This document shows, piece after piece, positions 42,843 through 52,263 of a stretch of 64,000 bases of DNA. Positions within the stretch are counted from its first letter, which is position 1; every line of letters begins with the position of its first letter. This stretch comes from Glaciecola sp. 33A (GTDB lineage Bacteria; Pseudomonadota; Gammaproteobacteria; Enterobacterales; Alteromonadaceae). The position numbers and the translations under genes are program-made. The DNA lies in contig NZ_PJAR01000044.1 in the NCBI RefSeq assembly GCF_002836745.1, forward strand, positions 434,001 through 498,000. The letters run 5' to 3'. The notes beneath the pieces are model-generated. The model ran no database searches. It was not told the origin of the DNA and worked only from the letters and a program-made list of their open reading frames with translations.

Positions 42843-44378
42843 TTACTGTTTTGAAAACTCAGTAATATGCTTAATTGAGCGACTCAATAGATTTGTGTCA
42901 ATTTCAGTCAACACTTTTTCATTTGTCATGTAATCTCGAATTTCAAAACTACCATTCTTGCTAACCTCAGTAATTAACCCTTTATGCACCACTATTAAGT
43001 GTCTACCTTGCGTGCTTACCGCCCAAGCTCGCGTTGGTGATTGTAATGCTTGGCCGATAGAATAGTTATCTGGCGCAGCGTTACAACCTAATTCGGTTAA
43101 TATAGTGGGGGCAATATCTTCTGTTGTCGACATGTCTGTTTTGAGCGGTAGGTTACTATACAGCTTGTGAAAGGCGCTATCTTCAGGCTTCGCTACAAAT
43201 AGGATCTTGGTGGATAAGCTAAGCGCTTTTAAATCAATTGAAGCTAACTCTTGATTGGTCACGGTTGCCATGAATAAACCACTGGATTGTTCATTAAGTT
43301 TGCTAATAAATGAATTCCAATTACTTGAATAAAATGGCTTGTTCTCAGCATCATCTTGATTGCTCGTTTTATGATTGTACATGCTAACGTCGAGGTTAAA
43401 TGCCTTTGACAGTGCCAGTGTGACAGGCTGCGTATTGGCAACGCTAGGCAAGAAACCCTGAGGTAAGCCATATACAACAGACATTAAATAATCACTTTTC
43501 AAAGTGCTACTAACAAAATGGAAGCCGTTGTCCATTAAGCCCTCAGGCACAAAGGATAAAGTGTCATTGCGCAAACTTAAAAATAATAATTTTTGGGTCG
43601 CATCGACCGAGCAATAAATCGGCTTTGGTGGATAATCAAAAGAATAATTATCATCGTTAAACTGTAAATTTTGACGTTGTTTATAGTCTTGCAGGTCAAA
43701 AACACCGATGCGTGACATCAATGTCTTAGCTGTTGCAGGGTAGGACAAAGGAAGCATATTATCTTGCTGTAATACGGGCGCATATAATTTTGCGTCGGCC
43801 CATACATGAATAGCGTGGCTAACGACAAAACAGAATACAAAGGCACTACTGGCGTAAATTCCTATGTGTACCTTCATGAATCGTTTTATGCGTTTATGTA
43901 TTGCGTTCGCCAGCACCAGTTGAAACATTAACCAGACGACAACAAGCAATAACAAATAGAACCATTGGAGCCAATTAAATGCACCCATATGTCCTTCTGT
44001 TTCACTGCGCACCAGAGCCGCTGAACTAAAGCTAATGTGAAACCCTGTTTTATTGTAAAGCAGCGCATCAAAAGCGAGTAGGGCAAGACCAATAGCAGCG
44101 ATAGCTGACCCAAAAACACGTAATATTCTAGGCTGCTTAATTTTGTAACATAGCGGTAATAGTAAAACAACGAAACCAAAGAAAGTAATAAAACTGATGT
44201 GTCCAATCCAAGTCACGAACATATAAATAATACTGATGGGGGTGCTTGATATGGGCGATGACAACAAATACACTGAGGATATGACCAGCGCCATTAGAAT
44301 GTTGGCAAGGGCAAACCAATGGCCCCAAGCAACGAGTTCGTTTATTTGTTTACGTCGTGGTGATTCATTAAAAATCAT
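42843..44378 (-). CDS. yejM: PbgA/YejM-like inner-membrane protein (DUF3413, sulfatase-like)
   Basis: An inner-membrane protein with about five N-terminal membrane helices and a periplasmic sulfatase-like domain. E. coli PbgA/YejM/LapC senses lipopolysaccharide and protects LpxC through LapB. Helices lie near residues 22-42, 50-74, 83-103, 135-155 and 172-192. The periplasmic part begins near 200. The N-terminus RRKQINELVAWGHWFALANI is typical of DUF3413. At 511 residues it is about 75 shorter than the E. coli protein. The usual sulfatase metal-binding residues were not found, as in PbgA itself. It lies 8 bases after yejL, the order known from enterobacteria. Confidence 0.88.
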   Translation of the reverse strand: MIFNESPRRKQINELVAWGHWFALANILMALVISSVYLLSSPISSTPISIIYMFVTWIGHISFITFFGFVVLLLPLCYKIKQPRILRVFGSAIAAIGLALLAFDALLYNKTGFHISFSSAALVRSETEGHMGAFNWLQWFYLLLLVVVWLMFQLVLANAIHKRIKRFMKVHIGIYASSAFVFCFVVSHAIHVWADAKLYAPVLQQDNMLPLSYPATAKTLMSRIGVFDLQDYKQRQNLQFNDDNYSFDYPPKPIYCSVDATQKLLFLSLRNDTLSFVPEGLMDNGFHFVSSTLKSDYLMSVVYGLPQGFLPSVANTQPVTLALSKAFNLDVSMYNHKTSNQDDAENKPFYSSNWNSFISKLNEQSSGLFMATVTNQELASIDLKALSLSTKILFVAKPEDSAFHKLYSNLPLKTDMSTTEDIAPTILTELGCNAAPDNYSIGQALQSPTRAWAVSTQGRHLIVVHKGLITEVSKNGSFEIRDYMTNEKVLTEIDTNLLSRSIKHITEFSKQ

Positions 44379-44386
44379 AGTAGCTG

Positions 44387-44605
44387 TTAATTCCCTTTGA
44401 CTGCTCTTTTTAATACATCACAAAATTGTGCCACCATCGCGTCTCTCTTTTCTTGAACGACTTGTTGCGTGAAGATATTAGATAACACATTGCCCAGTAC
44501 CATTAACGACAAATCTCTGTTTGCATTATTTTGTTCTAAGGCGACGAAAACGTCTTGCATAGCCGCTTCAAACTCTTTATCAGAGTATCGGGATTGTTGT
44601 GGCAT
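44387..44605 (-). CDS. yejL: YejL family protein (DUF1414)
   Basis: A 72-residue cytoplasmic protein with SRYSDKEFEAAMQDVFVALE and LSLMVLGNVLSNIFTQQV, close to E. coli YejL (75 residues). Structure predicts a small helical dimer; the function is not known. It is the first gene of the yejL-yejM pair and is divergent to yejK, the conserved arrangement of this locus. The start is ATG 44605. Confidence 0.92.
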   Translation of the reverse strand: MPQQSRYSDKEFEAAMQDVFVALEQNNANRDLSLMVLGNVLSNIFTQQVVQEKRDAMVAQFCDVLKRAVKGN

Positions 44606-44804
44606 TAATCTGTCCTGTGATTTTTAATGAAAAACTGGTTACAATTAACCATCTCCAGAATGCTCATTATAATGGCACTCTATTCATTCACAAACAATTG
44701 TTTGGAAATCTAGGTTTATTGTGGCGGTGGTTAACGGTAAACTACGGTAAATACTATACTAATCCAATATTTTAGCACATTTAATAAGGTAGCCTTTTAA
44801 GTAT

Positions 44805-45824
44805 ATGAGTGCACTCATTCACCAATTTGTTGTTCATCGTTTAAATTTGTCTGACGATGGCAAGCTTCACTTTATTCCTCGAACGAGTTGTTTTGAGCCT
44901 AGTAAAGAAATAGAAACGTTAGCACAGCAGCTTCATACAACCTTTAATAGTAAGCCTGGAAAGGGTGTTGGAGGGTTTGTACAAGAAACTGAAAATACTT
45001 TTTCTGCAGATTTGTCACAGGTACTACAAAGTGAAATGGACTTCCATGCATTTAGTGTCAAGAGCGGCGAATTCTTACTACAAACGCTAGCTAAAGATGA
45101 AATGATAGAAACAGGGTTTCTAATATTCAGTCAATATGAATATTTGGCTACGCAATATTTGCTTATTGCGCTTATAGACACTAAACAGCATGTTGCTGTG
45201 AATCAACAGATGGATTTAGATTACAGCGACCACTTAGATTTTAGTAAGATGCAATTAGCGGTGCGAATTGACATTACGCAATGGCAAGTAACGCCTGAGC
45301 AATTCAGATATATCAGTTTCTTGAAAGGTCGCATGGGTCGTAAAGTATCAGATTTCTTTATGCACTACATTGGTTGCGAAGAGAAGGTCGACGTTAAGCA
45401 GCAAAACAAACAATTAATGCAAAATGTCGATGATTATTTGTCTCAAGAACAATGCGATGCATATGAAAAAAATCAGCATCGTGGCTCAGTAGCCAGCTAT
45501 TTTAAGGAAAGAGTAGTTGAAGGTGAGGATGTTACGGTCGAGGAAATCGCTCAGTTTTTACCAAAAGATGAAGACTCTGGTCAATCTTTTACGCTATTTA
45601 ATGACCAACAGGAAGTGCCATTAGAGCAGCGCTTTCAACCAGATCGCGCAGCTATTAAGTCATTGGCAAAATTTAGTGGTGCCGGAGGTGGCGTGACCAT
45701 CAACTTCGATCGTCCATTATTAGGTGAACGAATCTTGTACGATCCGCACACCGACACATTGACAATTCGCGGTATTCCACCCAATTTAAAAGACCAGTTG
45801 CTACGCGCAACGAAAGGGAAATAA
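44805..45824 (+). CDS. yejK: Nucleoid-associated protein YejK / NdpA
   Basis: A 37-kDa nucleoid-associated protein, 339 residues here against 335 in E. coli. The N-terminal part MSALIHQFVVHRL and the central FDISKMQLAVRI-type region (LDFSKMQLAVRIDITQWQ), with FLKGRMGRKVSDFFMHYIGC, are typical. The C-terminus ends in GERILYDPHTDTLTIRGIPP. It may help organise the chromosome; the mechanism is not established. Divergent to yejL with a 199-base gap. The following gene starts 8 bases after the stop, so they may share a transcript. Confidence 0.93.
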   Translation: MSALIHQFVVHRLNLSDDGKLHFIPRTSCFEPSKEIETLAQQLHTTFNSKPGKGVGGFVQETENTFSADLSQVLQSEMDFHAFSVKSGEFLLQTLAKDEMIETGFLIFSQYEYLATQYLLIALIDTKQHVAVNQQMDLDYSDHLDFSKMQLAVRIDITQWQVTPEQFRYISFLKGRMGRKVSDFFMHYIGCEEKVDVKQQNKQLMQNVDDYLSQEQCDAYEKNQHRGSVASYFKERVVEGEDVTVEEIAQFLPKDEDSGQSFTLFNDQQEVPLEQRFQPDRAAIKSLAKFSGAGGGVTINFDRPLLGERILYDPHTDTLTIRGIPPNLKDQLLRATKGK

Positions 45825-45832
45825 TTGCTGAT

Positions 45833-46723
45833 ATGAAATTATTCGTAAACGACTTGACCGTTATGGATTTCTCCTACCTTTGCCCAAAACGAGGAATGGT
45901 AGGTGAAAGCTGGATTGTCGATATTCTGCTAAATGGCGGATTGAACGAAGAGAGCATGGTGCAAGATTTCGGCAAAGTGAAAAAAGAGCTCAAGCATGTG
46001 ATTGATGACTATGTTGATCATAAGTTAGTAGTGCCTGCTGAACATGCATGCACCACGATTACTCACGATGATTCTAATGAGCGAGTTCAAGTTGACTTTT
46101 TTTATCATCACGAAGGCGCTGAAAACGCGCAAAGTCTGCATTTGTATTGCCCTCCTGAAGCATATGCATTTGTGTATGCTGATGAAGTAAATATGAGTTC
46201 AGTAACTGAGTATTTAAAAGAGGTCATAAAAACTCACCTACCAGAAAATGTGCACTCTGTAGAGCTTTTTTTACGTGAAGAGGCTATCCCAACAGATTTT
46301 TATCACTATACACACGGACTCAAAAAACACGATGGAAATTGCCAACGTATTGCACATGGGCATCGATCAAAAGTATTGGTTTTTGAAAATGGAAAAGAAA
46401 GTCAAAAATGGCAAAATTATTGGGCAAAGAGATGGGCTGATATTTATATAGGCACAAAAGAAGATTTAGTTTCGCCCAGTCAATTAAGTTTTCAACATGA
46501 CAACATACATGCTGACAATTTTTATTGTTTTAAGTACCAATCATCGCAGGGTGAATTCGAAATGGCGATTGAAAAAGAGGCATGTGAAATTATTGAAACG
46601 GATTCAACCGTTGAATGTTTAGCCCAATTTATGTTTGATGAATTGAAAACGATGTCAGGCATGACATTAGAAGTCAGAGCATTTGAAGGTGTTGGCAAGG
46701 GTGCTATTGTTGCCGATGAATAA
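45833..46723 (+). CDS. 6-pyruvoyl-tetrahydropterin synthase-like protein, two domains
   Basis: A 296-residue protein of the PTPS/QueD superfamily. The first half resembles a degenerate PTPS unit (DFSYLCPKRGMVGESWIVDI, MVQDFGKVKKELKHVIDDYV), while the second half contains the zinc/catalytic pattern HGLKKHDGNCQRIAHGHRSK with a Cys and the His-Gly-His pair. The tandem arrangement doubles the usual 120-150-residue enzyme. Standard QueD makes carboxytetrahydropterin for queuosine; whether this double version does so is not clear. It follows yejK by 8 bases, and its end overlaps the M23 peptidase by 8 bases. Confidence 0.8.
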   Translation: MKLFVNDLTVMDFSYLCPKRGMVGESWIVDILLNGGLNEESMVQDFGKVKKELKHVIDDYVDHKLVVPAEHACTTITHDDSNERVQVDFFYHHEGAENAQSLHLYCPPEAYAFVYADEVNMSSVTEYLKEVIKTHLPENVHSVELFLREEAIPTDFYHYTHGLKKHDGNCQRIAHGHRSKVLVFENGKESQKWQNYWAKRWADIYIGTKEDLVSPSQLSFQHDNIHADNFYCFKYQSSQGEFEMAIEKEACEIIETDSTVECLAQFMFDELKTMSGMTLEVRAFEGVGKGAIVADE

Positions 46724-47726
46724 CAGTGCAAAAAACCAAATTTATGTTGGCGTAAAGCCAGGCTTAGGTAGCATTATTTGCAGTGGCATTATTTGCGCTG
46801 GCATTATTTTCAATACAAACGTACTTGCTGAAAACATTAACACAAAAAATGCTCGCGTATTAGCGTTTGAGACACTCACTGTTGATAATAAGAAAACGGA
46901 CACAACCGACCTACAGGAGCTGACGCCAAAAGATTTACCATCTGAAGCTGTTGCACAATTAACATCGCAACTTGTTTTGAATGGCAGCTTAACGCAAGGG
47001 GCCTTGTTACGTGGGAAACTGCCAAGCGGCAGTGTTGTGTGGCTTAACAATAAGCGCATTAATATTTTATTATCAGGCGATTTTGTAGTTGGTTTTGGGC
47101 GTGATGCCGCTTTAACGCAAAAACTGGAGTGGCAATTACCCGGTCAAACTAGTCGTAAGCAAAAAAACCTTAAACTAGCGAAACGTGAATACAATATACA
47201 GCGCATAGAGGGTGTTGCCTCAAAGTATGTTTCTCCGCCAAAAGAAGTGCTAGAGCGGATTCGAAACGACAATGTGCAAATTGCCACAGCAAGGGCAACA
47301 AGTTCTGAACTTACTGCGTTCACAAAAGCACTTATCTTGCCTGCCAAAGGGGTAATTTCAGGTGTTTTTGGTAGTCAACGCGTGTTCAATGGTGAACCTA
47401 AACGACCACACTTCGGCTTAGATATTGCTGGACCGGTCGGAACTGCCATCAAAGCACCTTTAGATGGCGTGGTTACTCTGACGCATGCTGATATGTACTA
47501 TTCTGGTGGTACTCTTATTATTGATCATGGTCTGGGTGTTTCATCGACGTTTATTCACCTTTCTTTGATCGTTGTTAAGCCAGGGGATATGGTAAAACAA
47601 GGTCAAAAGATTGCAGAAATGGGTGCGACTGGCCGAGTAACCGGTCCACATCTTGATTGGCGGATAAATTGGTTTAAAGAGCGCTTGGATCCAGCACTGC
47701 TGGTTGACCTAACAGAAGCTGAATAG
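46716..47726 (+). CDS. M23 family metallopeptidase (LytM domain)
   Basis: A periplasmic or envelope murein hydrolase-type protein. From ATG 46716 (overlapping the previous gene by 8 bases) the product is 336 residues. A signal-like N-terminus contains three near-repeats coding GSIIC-SGIIC-AGII. The C-terminal LytM domain has the zinc motif HFGLDIAG and HLDWRINW, so both His/Asp ligand sets are present and it may be active. An upstream in-frame ATG at 46683 lies inside the previous gene and adds 11 unconserved residues. Regulation or partner proteins are not indicated. Confidence 0.85.
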   Translation: MNNSAKNQIYVGVKPGLGSIICSGIICAGIIFNTNVLAENINTKNARVLAFETLTVDNKKTDTTDLQELTPKDLPSEAVAQLTSQLVLNGSLTQGALLRGKLPSGSVVWLNNKRINILLSGDFVVGFGRDAALTQKLEWQLPGQTSRKQKNLKLAKREYNIQRIEGVASKYVSPPKEVLERIRNDNVQIATARATSSELTAFTKALILPAKGVISGVFGSQRVFNGEPKRPHFGLDIAGPVGTAIKAPLDGVVTLTHADMYYSGGTLIIDHGLGVSSTFIHLSLIVVKPGDMVKQGQKIAEMGATGRVTGPHLDWRINWFKERLDPALLVDLTEAE

Positions 47727-47791
47727 CCGGCAATCCCAAGCAACTGCAGCAGCCGGCTATTACTAAGCGCGTTCATTGAGTGGGCACTGCA

Positions 47792-49600
47792 TTACAACGT
47801 GACTGTTCCTGCTATCCAAGTGTCAAATAGGTTTGGATTTTCGATAGTAAAATAGACGGTATCATAAATAGCGCTCTGAATAGGTAAGTTGCCTATCACG
47901 ATGCGACCTTGTCGTAGCAATGTTATTTCAACTGTTGAAGTCCGTTGATTGTCCAATAATCGTTGCAAATTGCCACTATTTATCTGCCATTGACCCATAG
48001 CAATCATCACATCACCAATTTGAGCACCCGCTTGAACAATAGGAGAGCCATCAGACATTGTTTGCAATACAATGCCACTGCCATGGTCCTTAAAGGTTGC
48101 TCCAAACGCATTTTTGAAGGTCTCTTTACTTGCTTTTCCTCCCTTATCATCAACTGATGTCCGGCTGCGTAGATTTAATTTTAAGCCAATGCTCTGAATC
48201 ATTGTGTCTATAGGCAGGTCCATGGTTGTGTAAATTGCTATATTAAGAAATCCAGATATATCGATATTAAAATGTTCTTTGCAGAGCGTTTGAATAACAT
48301 CGTTGGCAGTGCCTGTGTTTTCTTTACCATATTGTGACCACAGTAACTGCATTAATTGGTCAATAGAGTAACGATTGTTGCTGAGTTGTCGCAATGTTAT
48401 ATCAAGTGCCAGCGCAATAATCGTCCCTTTATTGTAATAGCTCACAATGTGATTGTGTGACCCCGCGTCTTGCTTATAAAACTTGCTCCAAGCCTCAAAA
48501 CTTGATTGCGTCACGGTTTGTTTGTGTCGGCCTTGAGTTCGGTTCATTCGTGTCATATTCTGACCCAGTATTTCAGCGTAACTTTGGGCGCTAATCAACT
48601 TAGTTCTGGCCAAACTCAGGTCATCATAAAGACTGGTGAAACCTTCATATATCCAAAGTTGCTCCATGTATTGTTCAGAACTTAGGTCGGGCGAAATCAT
48701 GATTTCAGGTTTTATACGTTTAACATTCCATGCATGAAAAAGCTCATGGCTGCACAAACTCAAAAACTGCTGGTATTGCTCAGGTATGATATCGGACTCA
48801 CAACGCATAGGTAAATGAAATCGGGGAAACATAAGCGCGGTAGAGGCACGGTGCTCTAAACCACCAAAACCGTCTTCACATAAAAGCGTGATAAACCAAT
48901 AGTCGTTTTCTGGCAAGCCGTTAAATAAATCTAAGTGATGTTTGCAAAGGGGTTTTAGATCATTACAAATTCGTTCAACATCAGCTTCAGTCTTTCCAGA
49001 AAAGACCAAATGAAAACGCGTGCCTGCTACTTCAAATGTATGTTTTTCAACCAGTCCTAAAAGGACCGGGTGATCAATTAATTCTTGGTAATCGTTACAG
49101 CTAAAATGGTGAGTTGCATGTCCTTGCGACTCAACAATAGATTGTTGCTTTAACGACGTACACATCTGCCAGTTTCTAGCGAGTTGGTTATTTACAATTT
49201 GCACCGATATTGGGGCCGTGGAGTTTTCGGTAAATTCCTGTACTTCTAAAAAAGTGCTTGTTCCATTAAAGAATGCGTATTCGTCAAATAAGTACGCGCC
49301 GCGAACGGATAAATCAAACGCGTAAACTTGATACGAGATTTCTAAACCTGATGCAGCGTTTCGTACAAGCCATGTTTGTTTATCAATTTGGCTTATTGGC
49401 CGCTTTTCATTAGTTGGCGAACGCGCTTCTATTAAATGAATGTTTTGGCAAAAGTCTCTTATCATATAACTACCCGGTATCCATGCAGGAAGCGACAAAT
49501 GGATAACATCATGTTGTGAGGCCGGAATAGATATTTTGACATTAAAAACGTGCTCAGCTAAATTTTCAGGTACGATATGGTAAGTGAGCGTGTCTGTCAT
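47792..49600 (-). CDS. M61 glycyl aminopeptidase family protein with PDZ domain
   Basis: A 602-residue zinc metallopeptidase of family M61. The N-terminal beta domain (LSLPAWIPGSYMIRDFCQNI) is typical, followed by the catalytic motif SHELFHAWNVKRIKPE (HExxH with a third ligand Glu downstream in WIYEGFTSLYDDL). A C-terminal PDZ domain (residues about 470-590) contains GSGIVLQTMSDGSPIVQAG. No signal peptide is obvious. Related proteins cleave N-terminal Gly from peptides; substrate here unknown. It is convergent with the M23 gene and divergent to the PilZ gene. Confidence 0.9.
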   Translation of the reverse strand: MTDTLTYHIVPENLAEHVFNVKISIPASQHDVIHLSLPAWIPGSYMIRDFCQNIHLIEARSPTNEKRPISQIDKQTWLVRNAASGLEISYQVYAFDLSVRGAYLFDEYAFFNGTSTFLEVQEFTENSTAPISVQIVNNQLARNWQMCTSLKQQSIVESQGHATHHFSCNDYQELIDHPVLLGLVEKHTFEVAGTRFHLVFSGKTEADVERICNDLKPLCKHHLDLFNGLPENDYWFITLLCEDGFGGLEHRASTALMFPRFHLPMRCESDIIPEQYQQFLSLCSHELFHAWNVKRIKPEIMISPDLSSEQYMEQLWIYEGFTSLYDDLSLARTKLISAQSYAEILGQNMTRMNRTQGRHKQTVTQSSFEAWSKFYKQDAGSHNHIVSYYNKGTIIALALDITLRQLSNNRYSIDQLMQLLWSQYGKENTGTANDVIQTLCKEHFNIDISGFLNIAIYTTMDLPIDTMIQSIGLKLNLRSRTSVDDKGGKASKETFKNAFGATFKDHGSGIVLQTMSDGSPIVQAGAQIGDVMIAMGQWQINSGNLQRLLDNQRTSTVEITLLRQGRIVIGNLPIQSAIYDTVYFTIENPNLFDTWIAGTVTL

Positions 49601-49704
49601 GAATAAAAGCCTTTGGTAGTCGAGGTATGCGATGCGATGAGACTATATTATCATGCTAGCAGTTATTTGTGGCCAAACAGTTGTAGAGTAAAAAAGGAAT
49701 TCAA

Positions 49705-50370
49705 GTGAAACCGTCAATATCCTCAGCTGATATCAACGCACTTCTATGTTTGTTGCCAAACACTGAGGCTGATATGCAATTAATTGCGCGTGCACAGCCT
49801 GTTCGACTAAGAACAACCTACTTTGGTACCGACGGCGAGCAATGTTTGTTGTTTCGATATCCTGCATCAACAGAGTTAGTCAACACTACGCATTTAATCG
49901 AACCCGACACGCAAGTAGTTATCAGGTATGTGCTGGACGAACCTTATGGTGAAGTCGTGGCATTTAAAGTGCGCGTTTTAAAAGTGATTTATTCACCATT
50001 GCCGATGGTAATTACAAGTTTTCCGTCGGTGTTGCAGAAACTCGGACTGAGATCGCAAAAACGAGCGATATCGGGTGTGCCGGTCGAAGTTGTTTTAGAT
50101 GAACAGGAAAATCGAGAAGCAGAAGGATTAATTGTCGATATCTCAAAAAATGGCTGCAAGTTACTAATTCCATTTAAAACAGTACTTCAGGTTATCCAAA
50201 GTGAAGAAAAAATTACACTTTGTGTAGAACTGGCCGAAAGAACCCTGTTAATTGCGGCCCGAGTCAAAAACGTGCGGATTGAAAAAGAATTCCATGCTTA
50301 CGGTATGCAGTTTGAAGACGATGACAATCAACTTGAACGTTTACTTGAGCGTTACATGATCACGTTGTAA
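49705..50370 (+). CDS. PilZ domain protein, c-di-GMP effector
   Basis: A 221-residue cytoplasmic protein. The N-terminal domain resembles PilZN/YcgR-N (residues about 20-105). The C-terminal PilZ domain has the c-di-GMP binding motif RSQKRAISG (RxxxR) and, 30 residues later, DISKNGCKL (the (D/N)xSxxG motif). It ends with AYGMQFED...LERLLERYM, typical of such domains. It probably links c-di-GMP to flagellar or surface functions, but no partner gene is nearby. The ribosome site AAAGGA is good. Confidence 0.9.
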   Translation: MKPSISSADINALLCLLPNTEADMQLIARAQPVRLRTTYFGTDGEQCLLFRYPASTELVNTTHLIEPDTQVVIRYVLDEPYGEVVAFKVRVLKVIYSPLPMVITSFPSVLQKLGLRSQKRAISGVPVEVVLDEQENREAEGLIVDISKNGCKLLIPFKTVLQVIQSEEKITLCVELAERTLLIAARVKNVRIEKEFHAYGMQFEDDDNQLERLLERYMITL

Positions 50371-50420
50371 ACTAATTGTTAATATAAGCTAAAAATATAA
50401 AAATAATAAAGAGGTAAAAA

Positions 50421-50882
50421 ATGCGCGAAATAGAGCGACTAATTAATAAATATGGTGAAAGTCACACCAATAGAATCAATATCATGATCCATGCCATTGC
50501 GGTTCCTGCTATTTTCTTTGTGACTATCGGGTTGCTATGGTCCATTCCTGTACCTGAGTTTATGCAAGTAATGAAAATTACCTTTGCGCATGTTCTCGCT
50601 ATTCCGACGCTGTATTATTATTTTAAGCTGTCTGGCCCAATTGGTGCGGCAATGACCTTGCTTACGTTGAGTGCGTTTGGTCTCGTTAACGTACTAATTA
50701 TGTTTGATGTTTCTGTTTGGATATTTAGTTTAGGCTTGTTTGTGGTGATGTGGATATTGCAGTTTATCGGTCATCACGTTGAAGGTAAAAAGCCGTCATT
50801 TTTTGAAGACTTACGCTACCTATTAATCGGTCCAGCTTGGTGGTGGGTGCATTGGCTAAAGAGAATGAACATAAGCTATTAA
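50421..50882 (+). CDS. DUF962 (Mpo1-like) membrane protein
   Basis: A 153-residue membrane protein with four hydrophobic helices (about 23-42, 51-65, 76-95, 100-118). The family motifs are YGESHTNRINIMIHAIAVP near the N-terminus and FIGHHVEGKKPSFFEDLRYL with conserved His. Yeast Mpo1 is a dioxygenase of 2-hydroxy fatty acids using iron bound by such His residues, and bacterial relatives are mostly uncharacterised. The start is ATG 50421, with GAGG 7 bases upstream. The last codons are part of a 13-base tandem repeat, so the C-terminus may vary. Confidence 0.88.
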   Translation: MREIERLINKYGESHTNRINIMIHAIAVPAIFFVTIGLLWSIPVPEFMQVMKITFAHVLAIPTLYYYFKLSGPIGAAMTLLTLSAFGLVNVLIMFDVSVWIFSLGLFVVMWILQFIGHHVEGKKPSFFEDLRYLLIGPAWWWVHWLKRMNISY

Positions 50883-50928
50883 CATAAGCTATTAACACGA
50901 GCTATTAACACGAGCAACATGAGCTATT
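50868..50928. repeat. 13-base tandem repeat across the DUF962 stop
   Basis: AACATAAGCTATT is repeated: two perfect copies, then AACACGAGCTATT, then a longer variant AACACGAGCAACATGAGCTATT. The first copy contains the final codons and the stop of the DUF962 gene, so slippage could change its C-terminus. Confidence 0.8.
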
Positions 50929-51161
50929 CAGTAGCGCACTGTATTTTTAGTTCCTCGTTGTTTTGGAGCCTAACATCGAGCTTATCTCAAACCTTAACCA
51001 CCTCTTTCCCTGATGATGCGCATAGGTTAGCGAAAAGAAAATACGCTGAACAATAATAAATCGCTGAAACTTGCTTTATTTATTAGCATTTGAAACCTTT
51101 ATTATTCATATTGTCGTAGTAACATTAGAGTAACAAAGCGGTCAAAACGGAGCAGGTGAGA

Positions 51162-52004
51162 GTGAAAAAAATTATTATTATTGTTTTAGTCTTGTTTTTA
51201 TCTGGCTGCTCGACAAAATTCGTGTATAAAAATGTGGATTGGTTGGCTTATTGGTATATTGATGACTTTGTAGAGTTAACTAAAGAGCAAGAAAAAGTGG
51301 TCGATGCTAAGTTAGGAAGCTGGCTTTTGTGGCACAAGAATAATGAACTTCCTATGTATCTCGAGCACTTGAACGAATTGTCAGGCGATATTCGAACCCA
51401 GCAAATGAGTCTTGATAGAATAGACTACCATCGACAAAAAGCGGCAGACCACTGGGTGCGCTTAAAGATTAAGGTTATCCCTGACTTAGTAGGCATGGCG
51501 CCTTTGCTTTCGCAAGATCAGGTGAACTCTATGTTCAAAGAAATTGATAAAATGAATAAAGAGGAGGCTGATGAAAGAGAAGAGCTACTCGCAAAGACAC
51601 CTGAAAAGCGCCAAAAAGACTCAGTTAAGCGCAATAAAAGAAACTTAAAACGCTGGTTAGGCAAACTCAATTATGAACAAGAGCAACTTGTTGAGAACAT
51701 GTACGGTGAATTCCATTCAAACGGTGAGTTATGGTTGCAGTATCGGGTTCGATATCAAGCGCAATTACGAGCATTATTTAATGATGCAGACAGGGGCGAT
51801 GGCTTCAAAACTAGATTAAACAAGCTACTGATGGAGCCAGAGTTGCATCGTGGTGATGTTCTTAATCAACGCAATATCGAAAATAGTAATAAGTACCAAG
51901 CGTTTTTGTTAGCGGCGGATGCCTTATCAACTGAAGACCAGAGAAAACATTTACTCGCTGAAATTGCTGAGTTTGTTGATGATTTAAATGATTTAGTAAA
52001 ATAA
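51162..52004 (+). CDS. DUF6279-type lipoprotein
   Basis: A 280-residue lipoprotein. From GTG 51162 (GGAG 9 bases upstream) the signal peptide KKIIIIVLVLFLSGC contains the lipobox LSGC; a GTG at 51156 is the other possible start, two codons longer. The mature part starts STKFVYKNVDWLAYWYIDDF and is mainly helical and rich in charged residues (LTKEQEKVVDAKLGSWLLWH, EKRQKDSVKRNKRNLKRWLG). This fits DUF6279, of unknown function. It is monocistronic with no clear terminator. Confidence 0.85.
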   Translation: MKKIIIIVLVLFLSGCSTKFVYKNVDWLAYWYIDDFVELTKEQEKVVDAKLGSWLLWHKNNELPMYLEHLNELSGDIRTQQMSLDRIDYHRQKAADHWVRLKIKVIPDLVGMAPLLSQDQVNSMFKEIDKMNKEEADEREELLAKTPEKRQKDSVKRNKRNLKRWLGKLNYEQEQLVENMYGEFHSNGELWLQYRVRYQAQLRALFNDADRGDGFKTRLNKLLMEPELHRGDVLNQRNIENSNKYQAFLLAADALSTEDQRKHLLAEIAEFVDDLNDLVK

Positions 52005-52263
52005 TCGTTGTTGCAGGAGGTTCGGACAATTGAATTAAAAGTTTACTCTATTGCCGTTTTGTTAAATATGAATTATTTTACACGCAAATTTGAATAACCA
52101 GTCAGTGCGCATTGTATAGCTGTTCGCGTTCAACTCAAGGCCTCCCACTCACCCTGTTTATTGCTTGTGTTTACATGTTTTCTTATCGTTTACATGACTA
52201 AAAACTTTAGAAAATGCCGCTGAGTGACGATAACAAATTACCAGCCTACAAACTATGTGTGTA

